64,000 nucleotides of DNA from Verrucomicrobiales bacterium. Its GTDB lineage: Bacteria; Verrucomicrobiota; Verrucomicrobiia; Verrucomicrobiales; DEV007. The stretch spans positions 186,001 through 250,000 of the forward strand of contig PAAG01000049.1 of assembly GCA_002698785.1 (NCBI GenBank), in the 5' to 3' direction. Both the position numbers and the translations under genes were made by a program. The notes under the pieces are model-generated. The model had not been told where the DNA came from. It ran no database searches and was given only the letters and a program-made list of their open reading frames with translations. This document shows, piece after piece, positions 1 to 10,117 of the stretch (its first letter is position 1; every line of letters begins with the position of its first letter).

Positions 1-425
1 ATATGCGGGAACTATTCCAGGAGCCACTTCTTCTCGCTGTTCCCTCTTCTCATCCTCTTGCCGGAGGAGACAAGCGGGTCCGTTTTACTGAGATTCCAGA
101 AGATGAACTGATTCTTTTGAGTGAAGGCCACTGCCTCAGCGATCAGGTAATTACCGCCTGTCGCACGGTTCGCTCTCCGGAGCGCATCGAGTGCGGACAG
201 CTTGAGACACTTCTGAGCCTGATCGGATCGAACCTCGGGCTCTCCATTATTCCAGAAATGGCCTCCAAGGTCGCCACGCTCTATGATGTGAAGCTGCGAA
301 GATTGAGCCGGCCCCAGCCTCGCAGGACGATCGCATCTCTCCGAAAGAAAAGCCTGAGATTGAGTCCCGCCGCGAGGGCGTTTTTCGATCACTTTCACGA
401 AACCACAGACGAAATCTCGCTCTAA
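1..425 (+). CDS. OxyR-like LysR-family regulator, C-terminal part (partial)
   Basis: The reading frame is open to the left edge of the window, so only about the last 140 residues of a LysR-type regulator are visible; the N-terminal helix-turn-helix is off the window. The segment matches the C-terminal half of the LysR substrate-binding domain. The stretch EGHCLSDQ followed by a second Cys nine residues after the first matches the spacing of Cys199 and Cys208 of E. coli OxyR, the pair that forms the peroxide-sensing disulfide, and PEPRRTI-like residues follow near the end. A peroxide-sensing role is therefore likely. The target gene is not evident. It ends directly against the convergent ArsR gene. 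Confidence 0.8.
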   Translation, partial: MRELFQEPLLLAVPSSHPLAGGDKRVRFTEIPEDELILLSEGHCLSDQVITACRTVRSPERIECGQLETLLSLIGSNLGLSIIPEMASKVATLYDVKLRRLSRPQPRRTIASLRKKSLRLSPAARAFFDHFHETTDEISL

Positions 426-797
426 TCAGATTTCGTAAACCACCGCCCCTTCGGACTTTGCCTGGCGGTTGAGCTTGTCACAGACCAGCTCACAGAGCTC
501 ATAGACGAGCGGTTCGTGAACTGAATAGATGACCTGATTTCCCCGCTGTTCGCGGGACAAAAGGTCCGCATCGTAAAGGAGCCGGAGCTGCTTCGAGACA
601 TTTGCCTGCGAAGTCGGCAGCGCTTCAACGATCTCGTTTACCGAATGAGGCCCCCTCCGAAGCAATTGGAGAATGGCAAGACGAGTCGGCTCTGCAAAGA
701 CCTTGAACAGAGCCGCAATTTTTTCGAGGGACTTGGCGTCCAGATCCTTTTTGGAGGGCATGGGACAGGAGAAGCGATGGTGAACTCTTTGTTTCAT
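426..797 (-). CDS. ArsR/SmtB-family winged-helix repressor
   Basis: This is a small DNA-binding protein of 123 residues, or 111 if it starts at the internal Met at position 761, which is closer to the usual family length. It shows the typical core: FAEPTRLAILQLL, then the recognition helix SQANVSKQLRLL and the wing GNQVIYSV. A CELVC motif near the C terminus places two cysteines four residues apart, a possible redox or sulfide-sensing site; no classical ArsR metal motif is seen in the recognition helix. It is divergent from two YeeE/YedE sulfur transporters with a large palindrome between them, so it probably represses them and itself. A sulfur- or persulfide-responsive repressor of the BigR/SqrR kind is the best guess, by inference only. 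Confidence 0.85.
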   Translation of the reverse strand: MKQRVHHRFSCPMPSKKDLDAKSLEKIAALFKVFAEPTRLAILQLLRRGPHSVNEIVEALPTSQANVSKQLRLLYDADLLSREQRGNQVIYSVHEPLVYELCELVCDKLNRQAKSEGAVVYEI

Positions 798-831
798 AAT
801 TCTACGCGGGAATGAGGGAAAAGAAAATGAT

Positions 832-861
832 TTGACTATATCGCCATATGGTAATATAGTC
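832..861 (+). promoter_or_regulatory. Palindromic ArsR operator overlapping divergent promoters
   Basis: Positions 834-861 form an imperfect palindrome with 12 of 14 pairs matching, centred between 847 and 848; its half-site is GACTATATnnCCAT. A sigma-70-like promoter lies on it: TTGACT at 832-837, 17 bases, then TATAGT at 855-860. This predicts a transcript starting at about 866-868, right at the ATG at 869, so the transporter mRNA would have essentially no leader. Because the palindrome also carries TATAGT on the minus strand (840-835), the same site could control the repressor gene. A repressor bound here would block both promoters. Confidence 0.75.
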
Positions 862-868
862 TCCCATC

Positions 869-1426
869 ATGGAAAAGCAACCCTGTTGTGAAATCGGCTC
901 TTTCCCCCGCATCAAGAGCGCCGCGTGGAGCCCCTACATCGTCGGTGCCGGAATCGGCATTCTCAGTTGGCTCGTCTTCCTGCTGGTGAACAAACCCATC
1001 GGTATGTCGACAGAAGTCTCCAAGTTTTCCGGATGGCTTGCCGGAATCTTCGTCGGAATGGACACAGTGACCGAAAACGCCTACTGGGCCAGCAAGACCC
1101 CGGCTTTCGGATATAGCACCGTGTTCCTGATTGCTACCGCAGTCGGTGCATTCATCAGCTCCAAACTGGGCGGAACCTTCAAAAAGGAGCTTGTCCCCAG
1201 AGTATGGCAGGAACACCACGGATCGAGTGTCGGAAAGCGATTTGTCGCCGCCTTCATCGGTGGAGCACTACTCCTCTATGGAGCACGCATGGCCGGCGGA
1301 TGCACCAGCGGTCACGGAATCAGCGGGACCCTTCAGCTCGCGGTTTCGGGCTGGGTCTTCTTTATCGCCATGTTCGCAGCAGGCGTCGTGACAGCAAAAC
1401 TGATGTTTCGCAAGAAAGCGTCCTGA
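869..1426 (+). CDS. YeeE/YedE-family sulfur transporter subunit (first half)
   Basis: This is an integral inner-membrane protein of 185 residues with about four to five hydrophobic segments. It carries the family hallmark GCTSGHGISG near residue 150, the conserved cysteine motif associated with thiosulfate or sulfide-derived sulfur uptake in YeeE (TsuA). Full-length YeeE is about twice as long, and the next gene encodes the complementary half, so the two products probably act together as in PmpA/PmpB-like pairs. A Cys-Cys pair sits near the N terminus (residues 6-7). The start is the ATG two or three bases after the predicted transcription start. Control by the divergent ArsR regulator is likely. 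Confidence 0.85.
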   Translation: MEKQPCCEIGSFPRIKSAAWSPYIVGAGIGILSWLVFLLVNKPIGMSTEVSKFSGWLAGIFVGMDTVTENAYWASKTPAFGYSTVFLIATAVGAFISSKLGGTFKKELVPRVWQEHHGSSVGKRFVAAFIGGALLLYGARMAGGCTSGHGISGTLQLAVSGWVFFIAMFAAGVVTAKLMFRKKAS

Positions 1427-1462
1427 CCAAACCCAGATCAACCCTTTACCCACTTTAGAAAA

Positions 1463-2038
1463 ATGAATCTTCCTATTTCTACATCCTCAGGACTCGGCCT
1501 CGTTCTCGCTGGCGTCTTCGGACTTTTATTCGGCGTCCTCCTCAACAAAGGCCGCGTCACTGATTACAATGTAATCGTTAACCTGTTCCGGTTCCGTGAC
1601 TGGACTGTTTTGAAAGTCATGCTCACTGCGATCGTCGTTGGCGGTCTCGGAGTAGCCACCATGATGAGTTTCGGGTGGCTCGAAGGATGGCATATCAAAG
1701 ACACCAACTTGCTCGGCCTCCTCCTCGGCGGAGCACTCTTCGGAGTCGGAATGGCTGTCTACGGCTATTGCCCGGGAACGGGCGTAGCCGCAGTGGCGAC
1801 AGGTTCCGTCCATGCGCTGGTTGGCTTCGGTGGCATGCTTGTCGGTGGCGTGGCCTACGCACTTTCTTACCCCTGGGTGAAAGACGCCATTCTTTCCAAG
1901 GGGGCCTATGGCAAAATCCGACTCACTGAGATTACCCCCATCCCGGAAGCAGTCTGGTGGATTGCTCTCGTTGCGATCGCGGGTGGCGTGTTTTGGCTGC
2001 TCAGCCGCTCGAGCAAGCCAGCTCATTCAGCCTCCTGA
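1463..2038 (+). CDS. YeeE/YedE-family sulfur transporter subunit (second half)
   Basis: A 191-residue membrane protein of the same DUF395/YeeE superfamily as the gene before it, separated by 36 bases. It has five or so membrane helices and the second signature, YGYCPGTGVAA, around residue 105, which carries the other conserved pore cysteine of the family. A cytoplasmic tail rich in Ser and Lys ends the protein. The pair most likely forms one transporter for a reduced sulfur species; the substrate cannot be read from sequence. A strong hairpin terminator follows 33 bases after the stop, so the operon holds just these two genes. Confidence 0.85.
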   Translation: MNLPISTSSGLGLVLAGVFGLLFGVLLNKGRVTDYNVIVNLFRFRDWTVLKVMLTAIVVGGLGVATMMSFGWLEGWHIKDTNLLGLLLGGALFGVGMAVYGYCPGTGVAAVATGSVHALVGFGGMLVGGVAYALSYPWVKDAILSKGAYGKIRLTEITPIPEAVWWIALVAIAGGVFWLLSRSSKPAHSAS

Positions 2039-2070
2039 AAAACTCTCTGTTGGTTGGCTACGGAAACAGT

Positions 2071-2108
2071 GCGGGGAAGGTGGAGTCACCTTTCCCGCAT
2101 TTCTTTTT
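2071..2108 (+). terminator. Rho-independent terminator of the YeeE operon
   Basis: A 12-bp GC-rich stem (GCGGGGAAGGTG at 2071-2082 with CACCTTTCCCGC at 2087-2098, one G-T pair) closes a four-base loop and is followed by a T-rich run TTTCTTTTT. The stop codon of the convergent DUF4174 gene lies in the loop and right arm, so the same hairpin may serve both strands, although the minus-strand T-tract is poor. Confidence 0.85.
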
Positions 2109-2520
2109 GCCTCATGGGCATCGTATCGATCAGACGATAAAACTTTGTTAGATCAAACGAGTTAGTCTGAGTCGCCTTCACTCCCCCGTCCTTGCCAATC
2201 AAAACCATTCGGGGACTGGTAGATTTTGTCCCCATTCCCAGGCGGTTTCGGACTGCTTTTCGTTCCTCCTCAGTCAGCTTCCGGGAGTAACCGGTGGATC
2301 TTTTCTCCCCAACGTGAAGGATGATCAGATCCCGATCTTTGATCTCCGCTTTGGTCCTGCGGATTTGTGTCTCGAGCGCGGAGAGTTCGCTTCCCGATCC
2401 CTTAGGAAAATCGAGGACGATCACCCGATTCTTCCATCTGACCGAAGAAATCGGATCCGCTGAGGAAATCGCAGGAATCATCATGGCGAAAAATAAGATG
2501 AAGACCGTTCGCATGCTCAT
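2086..2520 (-). CDS. Secreted DUF4174-domain protein
   Basis: A 144-residue protein when started at the ATG at 2520; a longer open frame upstream lacks coding character. The N terminus is a signal peptide ending near ISSADP. The mature part fits DUF4174, a short thioredoxin-like fold without the usual CxxC: a first strand RVIVLDFP, the central motif VLIGKDGGVK, and the family-typical ending IDTMPMRQKEM. Exported DUF4174 proteins have no established reaction. The gene is divergent from the DUF2339 gene with 139 bases between. Its stop lies inside the YeeE terminator hairpin. Confidence 0.8.
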   Translation of the reverse strand: MSMRTVFILFFAMMIPAISSADPISSVRWKNRVIVLDFPKGSGSELSALETQIRRTKAEIKDRDLIILHVGEKRSTGYSRKLTEEERKAVRNRLGMGTKSTSPRMVLIGKDGGVKATQTNSFDLTKFYRLIDTMPMRQKEMRER

Positions 2521-2659
2521 AGAACGAATCTCATCTCCGATTTGGATGATATCTGCCGAACGCCAACATTGATTCAATCGATAATAAATCCTTCTATTAT
2601 CAATTCCCTGTTTTCGGCTGGTTCGAGTATGATCATGGGTAACTGCACCACTCCGTAAA

Positions 2660-5134
2660 ATGGAATTTTTGACCCTTGTTTTGGTAGGCATCGTCCTGAT
2701 TCTCATCATTGCCCTGCTTTCGCAGGTAAGTGGATTGAGAAAAAGCCTGAGAGAGCTCGAACTCGAAATCCGAGTTAATCGGGTAGAAGACAAGGCTCAG
2801 AAGAGAAAGGAGGAAGTCGACAAACGAGTCGAAGAGCAACTTTCACGAACCGGCCCTGCTGCCGCTTCTCCAACCAAGAAACCGACAGAGGTCGAACCCG
2901 AGAAGAAGGAAGAAACCGAAACTACTGCCTTCCCTCCACCACTTCCCAAAAGGCGTACCCCAGCAAAGACAAAGCCGGTCACAACCAAGGCTGCCAGTGC
3001 TCCGCCAAAGCCGCCGAAAGAACCGGGTGCATTCGAGACCGCGGCAAAAGAAACGCTCGCAAAGATCTGGAACTGGATCGTGGTGGGAGAAGAATATCGC
3101 CCCAAAGGAGTCACTTCCGAATTCGCCATCGCCACGACCTGGCTGCTGCGCTTCGGCGTGCTGATGCTGATTGTCGGCATCGGCTTTTTCCTGAAATACA
3201 CGACATCGAAAGATGATCTCTCCCCGGTTGTTCGCGTCGCCATCGCATCCGTCACTGGAGTCGGCCTACTCATCGGTGGCATGCAAATGTTACGAGGCCC
3301 CTATCGCCTCCTCGGCCAAGGGTTAGCCGGTGCCGGATTTGCCGCTCTCTATTTCAGCTTTTTCACCGCAAACCAACTGGGTGTTCTCTCCCCGCAGATC
3401 TCCTTTGGCGTGATGATCCTCGTGACCATTGCGGCCGGAGTCCTCGCGGTCCGAGCGAACTCTTTGGCGATTGCCATTTTCGGACTTCTTGGTGGCTACC
3501 TCACTCCGATGATGATCACTACGGACTCTCCGAGCCTGATCGCACTTTTCAGCTACGTGCTTATGCTGGGACTCGGTGTGTTTGTGATTGCCTGGAGGAA
3601 AGACTGGCGACTTCTGCACTATCTGAGTTTTATCGCGACCTGGCTCCTGGCGGCGAAAGCAGTCGATGAAGGTTTCGCCCCTGAGCGCTTCTGGCAGTTC
3701 ATGCCGTATTTCATCGCGTTCTTTGTCCTGTTCTCGACCGTCACGTTCATCTACCACCTGATCCACAAGCGGAAGTCCAGCATCCTGGAGCTGCTCTTTC
3801 TCTTTCTCAATGCAGGGGTGTTTCTTGGCTTTGCCATCAACATCATGGACGATACCTATCGCAAGGAAGCAATGGCCATCGTCACCCTTAGTCTGGCGGC
3901 TTTCTACATTGTCCATATCCTCTCTTTCCTGAAGAAGGGTGTGAAAGACAAAGGACTCATGCTCAGCTTTACGGGTCTTTCCTCCTTCTTCGTCGCGCTG
4001 ACTCTGCCAATCGTATTTTCCGAAGGCTGGTTGACCGTGACCTGGGCCATCCAGGGATTCGTGATGCTCTGGATCGCAGCGAAAATGCGCAGCGAGTTCC
4101 TAAGACAACTCGCCTACATTCTGTATCTGATCGTTCTCGCCCGATTCGCACTTTTCGACATGCGCTCGCAATTCTCCGACCTGTCAGCTGATCTGACGAA
4201 TATGGAGTATCTCAAGCGTCTGGCCGAGCGTTTCATGGTCTTCGGCGTGCCCATCATTTCCTTCATTGCTGCTGGGCGCCTCTTCTCGAAGCAGAGCGTC
4301 ACCGAAGGCAACTGGATCGTGGGAGAGGCAAACGACATCAAGCCCTGGTTCGGCCAGTCCCGGCTCGGGCGCCTCTGTTTCTGGATTGTCGTTGCCCTGA
4401 CATTCCTCTATCTCAATTTCGAGGTCTACAACACCATCGGCAATTTTTATGACCCTCTTGTGCGTCCTGCTCTCACGTTGGTCTGGATCGGGTTGCTCGC
4501 TGTGCTGTTCCGCGAGATGCTGGCCAATCTAGAGACCATCGCGACAGCGTTGTTCTGGATCGTCGGGATCGCCCTGGTCGGAAAGGTATTTTTCTTCGAC
4601 ATGTTTTTCTGGCGCCCCGGTTGGGATCTCGCTTTCCGCGACAATCAAGTCGCTCCCGACATGATGATGCGCTTGTTGAACTACGGTTCGGTAGTGGGCT
4701 TCTTTCTCATCATCTGGAATATCCTTCGACCGAGAGATGGCCGCAGCAAACTTGCGAGCACCTTTGGCTATGTGGCTCTGGCAGGATCCTTTATCTACTC
4801 CAGCCTTGAGATCTGGAGTTGCCTCAACCGCTTCCTGCCAGATTTCAGGATGGGCGGAATTACGATCTTCTGGTCGCTCTTTGCTCTCGGCTTGCTCCTG
4901 ACGGGAATTGCCAAGCCGAAGGCTTCTCTGCGCGGAATGGGGCTGATTCTACTCGGGATTGTGATCCTGAAAGTCTTCTTCATAGACCTGGCAGGCCTGG
5001 ATCCGCTCTACCGTATTATCGCATTCATCATTCTCGGCATCATCGTACTCGTCTGCTCTTTCCTGTATCTGAAGTTCAGCCAGAGATTTCAGACTGAGCC
5101 AAAAGAGAAACTCGAATCTGAATCCGCCTCATGA
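2660..5134 (+). CDS. DUF2339 multi-spanning membrane protein
   Basis: A large inner-membrane protein of 824 residues. It opens with one membrane helix (residues 2-22), then a charged coiled-coil and Lys/Pro/Glu-rich linker to about residue 130. After the conserved entry EEYRPKG near 146, some twenty closely packed hydrophobic helices fill the rest, as in the DUF2339 family. The motif [19 protein letters not shown] is typical. Function is not established; an envelope role is assumed. It overlaps the next gene (DUF3999) by four bases, ATGA, and these two families commonly travel together, which supports joint action. Confidence 0.85.
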   Translation: MEFLTLVLVGIVLILIIALLSQVSGLRKSLRELELEIRVNRVEDKAQKRKEEVDKRVEEQLSRTGPAAASPTKKPTEVEPEKKEETETTAFPPPLPKRRTPAKTKPVTTKAASAPPKPPKEPGAFETAAKETLAKIWNWIVVGEEYRPKGVTSEFAIATTWLLRFGVLMLIVGIGFFLKYTTSKDDLSPVVRVAIASVTGVGLLIGGMQMLRGPYRLLGQGLAGAGFAALYFSFFTANQLGVLSPQISFGVMILVTIAAGVLAVRANSLAIAIFGLLGGYLTPMMITTDSPSLIALFSYVLMLGLGVFVIAWRKDWRLLHYLSFIATWLLAAKAVDEGFAPERFWQFMPYFIAFFVLFSTVTFIYHLIHKRKSSILELLFLFLNAGVFLGFAINIMDDTYRKEAMAIVTLSLAAFYIVHILSFLKKGVKDKGLMLSFTGLSSFFVALTLPIVFSEGWLTVTWAIQGFVMLWIAAKMRSEFLRQLAYILYLIVLARFALFDMRSQFSDLSADLTNMEYLKRLAERFMVFGVPIISFIAAGRLFSKQSVTEGNWIVGEANDIKPWFGQSRLGRLCFWIVVALTFLYLNFEVYNTIGNFYDPLVRPALTLVWIGLLAVLFREMLANLETIATALFWIVGIALVGKVFFFDMFFWRPGWDLAFRDNQVAPDMMMRLLNYGSVVGFFLIIWNILRPRDGRSKLASTFGYVALAGSFIYSSLEIWSCLNRFLPDFRMGGITIFWSLFALGLLLTGIAKPKASLRGMGLILLGIVILKVFFIDLAGLDPLYRIIAFIILGIIVLVCSFLYLKFSQRFQTEPKEKLESESAS

Positions 5135-6507
5135 AGCCTTTTCTTATCCTTAGCTCCCTGCTGCTTTGCTCCCTTGCTTGGGCAGATATCGACACGCAGC
5201 CGTTTCAATATCAGTGTGAGGTAGATTCAAAAGGAGCCAGCACCGGGCTCATAGGGATACCTCTCGATGAGGCGATCCTTCGAAAGGCAAATCCGGGGTG
5301 GAGCGACCTGAGGCTGCTTTCGGGAAGCAATCATGCTGAAGTCCCTTACTTCGTTGAGAAGAAAGAACGTCGAACCAGCGACAGTCCGTCAAAGAGGATC
5401 GCTACCAAGATTCTATCAGCGAATGAGCTGGCCGAAGGCGTCCTGGAAACGGAGATCACACTAACTGACAAGAAGCGAACCGCATCGCGCATCGAGTTTG
5501 AAACTCCGCTACGGGATTTTGAGAAAAGAGTCATCATATCGGGAAGCGATGACGGAGAGACGTGGGAGACGATAATCGCCAATGGCTTGATTCTCGATCG
5601 CTCCCATTTTCTCGATTTCAGGAGGACCAGTCTTGATCTACCTCCCAATGACTATCGTCATTTCCAGATCCGAATCGATGCGGCCACCGACGAACAGGTT
5701 GCTTCGATTCGGAAGATCACTCGTACCAGCGGAGGGGATGTCGATGACTCTATCAGCGAAACAATGGAGGTGAAGACTCGCCCTTTCCGAGTCGATCGAA
5801 TCAATTTCTACACCGAAGGCGAAAAGGCAGAAACCATCCAACCCAGGGCAGAGTATGAACTCGCAATCCTCCAGAGCGACTTCGACGAAGAGAAAAAAGA
5901 AAGCGTTATCGAGTTCGACTCTGAGAACCTCCCCTTGAACGGTATTTCGCTGACTATCAAAGACCAAAACTTCCGTCGGTATTTTCACCTTTTCGTGGAA
6001 GACAAGGGCAGAGAGAACGGTTGGAGACAAGTCACTGAAGGCAGCATTCACAGCTACTCGATCGAATCCATTGAAGACCAAAACCTTGAGATCAACTTCG
6101 GAGAGCGCAGCGCTTCTCGATGGCGGCTCACCATCGAGCAGGGAGACAACCCGGCTATTTCGGTAGAGTCTGTTCGCGGCCTGGGCGAACACTACCGCCT
6201 GCTCACACTCGCCTCAGACGAGGAAAAGCAAGCACTCTACTTCGGTGCTGATTCAGAAGCAGTTTCGGCACCTGATTATGATACCGCAGCGATCGAACTC
6301 GCGAGGGAGAAAGAGATTCCCGTTCACATTGCCAATGTCGGAAAGCCGATAGAGAACACCGCGTTCTCTCCACCCGTTCCGAAAGTCGATCCGTGGTATG
6401 AAACAAAGACCATCCTCTGGATTGCGATCGCTCTCGTTGTCCTGGTAATGACCTGGGTCATCCTCAAGACAACGAAGCAAATCGAATCCGTAACGGAATC
6501 AGACTGA
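5131..6507 (+). CDS. DUF3999 membrane-anchored periplasmic protein
   Basis: A 458-residue protein with a signal peptide ([18 protein letters not shown]), a long beta-rich periplasmic part and one C-terminal membrane helix at about residues 427-447, followed by a short cytoplasmic tail. This layout and the discoidin-like strand pattern fit DUF3999. It starts within the stop of the DUF2339 gene, so translation is probably coupled, and the two products likely form one envelope complex of unknown role. It runs up to, but does not overlap, the convergent pyruvate carboxylase gene. Confidence 0.8.
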   Translation: MKPFLILSSLLLCSLAWADIDTQPFQYQCEVDSKGASTGLIGIPLDEAILRKANPGWSDLRLLSGSNHAEVPYFVEKKERRTSDSPSKRIATKILSANELAEGVLETEITLTDKKRTASRIEFETPLRDFEKRVIISGSDDGETWETIIANGLILDRSHFLDFRRTSLDLPPNDYRHFQIRIDAATDEQVASIRKITRTSGGDVDDSISETMEVKTRPFRVDRINFYTEGEKAETIQPRAEYELAILQSDFDEEKKESVIEFDSENLPLNGISLTIKDQNFRRYFHLFVEDKGRENGWRQVTEGSIHSYSIESIEDQNLEINFGERSASRWRLTIEQGDNPAISVESVRGLGEHYRLLTLASDEEKQALYFGADSEAVSAPDYDTAAIELAREKEIPVHIANVGKPIENTAFSPPVPKVDPWYETKTILWIAIALVVLVMTWVILKTTKQIESVTESD

Positions 6508-9500
6508 TCAGTCTTCCAATCGTGCTAGAAGATCGTCGGTTTCCACCGCATCCCCTTTCTGCACGAGGATCTCGGTCACCGTCCCTGCTTTCGAAGCAGA
6601 AATCGTGGTGAGCATCTTCATGGCTTCGAGAGTCACGATGGCATCCCCTTCTTCCACTTTCTCACCGACTTGGGCGTTGATGGCAGATACCATTCCCGGC
6701 ATTGGCGCGACGGCCTGAAGAGGATCTTTCGAATCGCCCTTCTGGCGAGTCTTCACATCCTTCGGCGCAAGAGCCTTGTCCACGACGGTCAGCTCGCGAG
6801 GCATTCCGTTGAGTTCGTAGAAAATGCTGCGCACACCTTCCTCATTTGCCTCACCGATACCGATCAGCTTAATGAAGAGGACTTTACCCGGATCGATTTC
6901 GACGGAAATCTCTTCGCCTACGGTCAGGCCGTAGAAGAATGACGTGGTCGGCAGCCCCGAAACGCGGTCATACGTTTTGATGAATGCATCGAAGTCCGCG
7001 TAGACCTGAGGATACATGAGGTGGCTGTAGAGGTCGTCATCCGTTGCAGGGCGACCAATTGCCTCAGCGACTTCTGCGCGGGTCGCCTCGAGGTCGACCG
7101 GCTCGGCCAGCTCACCGGGGCGCTTCGTCGTAGGCTGCTTGTTCCCGAGGACGACTTTCTGAACGTCTTTCGGCCAACCTCCATCGGGCTGACCCAATCC
7201 ACCCCAGAGCATATCAATAACCGACTCAGGAAAGTCGACCGAACCCGGATCCATGGACTTTACTTCTTCCGGAGTGATACCGCGAGTGACGAGGAACATA
7301 CACATGTCGCCGACTACCTTTGAGCTTGGAGTCACTTTGATGATATCTCCGAAAAGCTGATTCACCTCGGCATAGGTACGAGCGATCTCGGGCCAGCGAT
7401 GGCCAAGCCCCATGGCATTTGCCTGCTCCTTGAGATTGGTAAACTGTCCGCCCGGCATCTCGTGGACATACACTTCAGCGGAACCAGCTCGTGGAGCGGT
7501 GTTGAAAGGAACGTAAAACTCCAGGACCTCTTCCCAGTAATCCGACATTTCGTTGAGGGCGTCGAGATCGATCCCCGGATCGCGCTCCTGTCCCGCCAGC
7601 GCGGCACAAACAGAGTTCAAGTTGGGCTGACTCGTAGACCCTGACATCGACGCCAACGCGAGGTCGGCAATATCGACTCCAGCTTCCGCAGCGGAGAGAA
7701 CGGAAGAAGCGTTGATTCCGGAACTGTCGTGAGTGTGAAAATGGATGGGTAGACCGATCTCATCGCGGAGTGCTTTTACCAGCTTCGGTGCTGCGAAAGG
7801 TCGGCAAAGGCCAGCCATGTCCTTGATCGCAAGAATATGGGCACCCATTTTCTCCAGCTCTTTCGCCTTGGCGACGTAGTATTTCAGGGAATACTTGTCG
7901 CGCTTGGGATCGTTGATGTCGCCGGTGTAACAAATGGCAGCTTCACAAATCGCGTGCGGCTGATTGCGAACGGCTTCCATCGCCACTTCCATGTTAGGAA
8001 GATAGTTGAGCGAATCGAAGATCCGGAAAATATCCATGCCTGACTCAGCGGCGTGCTTCACGAAGCCAGCTACGACATTGTCAGGGTAGTTCGAATATCC
8101 GACGGCGTTCGACCCACGGAAGAGCATCTGGAAACAGATGTTGGGAATCTTTTCCCTGAGTTCACGAAGGCGATCCCATGGACTTTCCTTCAAGAATCGC
8201 ATCGCTGTATCGAAGGTGGCGCCACCCCACATCTCGAGGGAGAAAAGGTTTGGCGTTCTCCGAGCAACCGCACTCGCGACATTCAGCATATCGACGGAGC
8301 GCATACGGGTCGCAATGAGCGACTGATGAGCATCCCGCATCGTCGTATCGGTGATGAGAAGTGGCTTTTGCTCGCGGATCCACTCAGCGAACTTTTCCGG
8401 GCCCAGTTCGAGAAGCTTCGTGCGGGAGCCGGCGGGAGCGTCAGTACGGGCATCGAAGTGAGGCACTCGCGCTGCCTCCAACGCATGTGGTGGACGATAC
8501 CCTTTCGCCGTGTCGTTTCCGTTGACGGTCACGTTGCTCAGGTAAGTGAGCAACTTCGTCGCCCGGTCACGGCGTGGCTTGAACTTGAAGAGATCCTGAT
8601 TGGTATCGATCAGGCGAGTGGTCGCCTGCCCGGTTCGGAACGTTTCATCGAGGACCACGTTTTCCAGGAAAGGAATGTTGGTCTTTACCCCGCGAATTCG
8701 GAACTCGCGCAGCGCACGGTTCATTCGCTGAAGAGCGATGTCGAAACGTGGTCCGAAAGCGGTGAGCTTCACCAACATCGAATCGTAGTACGGTGTGATC
8801 ACCGAACCAGCGTCACCCGAGCCCGCATCGAGTCGGATTCCGAAGCCTGCTGCCGAGCGGTAGTTGATGATACGGCCGTAGTCCGGAGAAAATCCGTTCG
8901 CTGGATCTTCTGTCGTGATACGTGCCTGCACGGCATATCCATTGCGTGGAATATTTTCCTGGGAAGGGATGTCGATCTCGTTCCCGAACAGTTCTTCGCC
9001 CTTTGCAACGAGAATCTGTGAACGAACCAGGTCGATACCAGTAATGATCTCCGTGACGGTATGTTCCACCTGGATACGGGGGTTCATCTCGATGAAGAAC
9101 CACTCGTTGGTGTCCATATCGAGCAGGAACTCGACTGTACCGGCGTTGTTGTAGCCAATCGATTTGGAAATTTCTACCGCCGCGTCGCAAAGCTCTTTCC
9201 GAACGGTTTCATCAAGATCGACGGAAGGGGCGATCTCCAGAACTTTCTGGTGACGGCGTTGCACTGAGCAGTCCCGCTCGTGGAGGTGAACAATATTCCC
9301 GTGCTTATCGCCGAGGATCTGGACCTCGATGTGCTTGGCTCTCCCTACGAAGCGCTCGAGGAAAACAGCCGGATTGCCAAAAGCGTTTTCTGCCTCGGTC
9401 TGTGCCTGATCGAGCAAGGAATCGAGTTCCTCTTCTTTCTGCACGACACGCATTCCGCGACCACCGCCACCGAATGCTGCCTTGATGATGAGGGGGAAGC

Positions 9501-9972
9501 CAATTTCCTTGGCGACTTTCATCGCCTCTTTGCGGTCAGAAACCGGGTCTTCTGTTCCGGGTAGCGTGGGCACGTTGGCCTTCTTCGCGAGAGCACGGGC
9601 GGACACCTTGTCTCCCATCGCATCGAGCATTTCCGGATCAGGACCGATGAATTTCAGTCCTGCTTCGCGGCAGGCACGGGCAAAATCTGCATTTTCAGAA
9701 AGAAACCCATAACCCGGGTGAATGAGCGTGACGCCTTTCTCCTGCGCGAGCCTGATGATACCTTCAATGTCGAGATAGGCACCTACGGGTCCTTTTTCCT
9801 TCCGCAATTGGTAGGCTTCATCAGCCTTGAAGCGATGGCGGGAAAATCGGTCTTCCTCTGCGTAGATAGAGACGGTGCGCAACCCTAGTTCCGTAGCGGC
9901 GCGAAAAATCCGGATAGCGATCTCGCCCCGGTTCACAGCCATCAGTTTTTCCTGCTTCGTGCTTTCTGACAT
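6508..9972 (-). CDS. pyc: Pyruvate carboxylase
   Basis: A biotin enzyme that makes oxaloacetate from pyruvate, bicarbonate and ATP to refill the citric acid cycle. With the ATG at 9972 it has 1154 residues, the full length of single-chain pyruvate carboxylases. In order it shows a biotin carboxylase domain with the ATP-grasp loop GGGGRGMR, a carboxyltransferase domain with TTMRDAHQS and the metal-binding HFHTHD, an allosteric/tether region, and a C-terminal biotinyl domain with EAMKM, whose biotin-bearing Lys codon is at 6618-6616, 36 residues from the end. An in-frame ATG at 9999 would add nine residues that do not resemble the family. Monocistronic. Confidence 0.97.
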   Translation of the reverse strand: MSESTKQEKLMAVNRGEIAIRIFRAATELGLRTVSIYAEEDRFSRHRFKADEAYQLRKEKGPVGAYLDIEGIIRLAQEKGVTLIHPGYGFLSENADFARACREAGLKFIGPDPEMLDAMGDKVSARALAKKANVPTLPGTEDPVSDRKEAMKVAKEIGFPLIIKAAFGGGGRGMRVVQKEEELDSLLDQAQTEAENAFGNPAVFLERFVGRAKHIEVQILGDKHGNIVHLHERDCSVQRRHQKVLEIAPSVDLDETVRKELCDAAVEISKSIGYNNAGTVEFLLDMDTNEWFFIEMNPRIQVEHTVTEIITGIDLVRSQILVAKGEELFGNEIDIPSQENIPRNGYAVQARITTEDPANGFSPDYGRIINYRSAAGFGIRLDAGSGDAGSVITPYYDSMLVKLTAFGPRFDIALQRMNRALREFRIRGVKTNIPFLENVVLDETFRTGQATTRLIDTNQDLFKFKPRRDRATKLLTYLSNVTVNGNDTAKGYRPPHALEAARVPHFDARTDAPAGSRTKLLELGPEKFAEWIREQKPLLITDTTMRDAHQSLIATRMRSVDMLNVASAVARRTPNLFSLEMWGGATFDTAMRFLKESPWDRLRELREKIPNICFQMLFRGSNAVGYSNYPDNVVAGFVKHAAESGMDIFRIFDSLNYLPNMEVAMEAVRNQPHAICEAAICYTGDINDPKRDKYSLKYYVAKAKELEKMGAHILAIKDMAGLCRPFAAPKLVKALRDEIGLPIHFHTHDSSGINASSVLSAAEAGVDIADLALASMSGSTSQPNLNSVCAALAGQERDPGIDLDALNEMSDYWEEVLEFYVPFNTAPRAGSAEVYVHEMPGGQFTNLKEQANAMGLGHRWPEIARTYAEVNQLFGDIIKVTPSSKVVGDMCMFLVTRGITPEEVKSMDPGSVDFPESVIDMLWGGLGQPDGGWPKDVQKVVLGNKQPTTKRPGELAEPVDLEATRAEVAEAIGRPATDDDLYSHLMYPQVYADFDAFIKTYDRVSGLPTTSFFYGLTVGEEISVEIDPGKVLFIKLIGIGEANEEGVRSIFYELNGMPRELTVVDKALAPKDVKTRQKGDSKDPLQAVAPMPGMVSAINAQVGEKVEEGDAIVTLEAMKMLTTISASKAGTVTEILVQKGDAVETDDLLARLED

Positions 9973-10117
9973 GGGCCGAGAATATAGACACCCACCCATT
10001 TACGGAAAGGCGGATTTTGTCCTTTTCACGGAATATGGCCGAAACCTTTGTATCGGATTCGGCTGCGACTCAGGATTGAGCCTCTATTTTCTGGCAAAAC
10101 CCTAGAGTATCAACCAG

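Noticed and set aside
8053-9021. A 322-codon open frame on the plus strand opposite pyruvate carboxylase
   Set aside because: It lies fully inside the strongly supported pyc gene on the other strand, and its translation shows no family resemblance or start signal.
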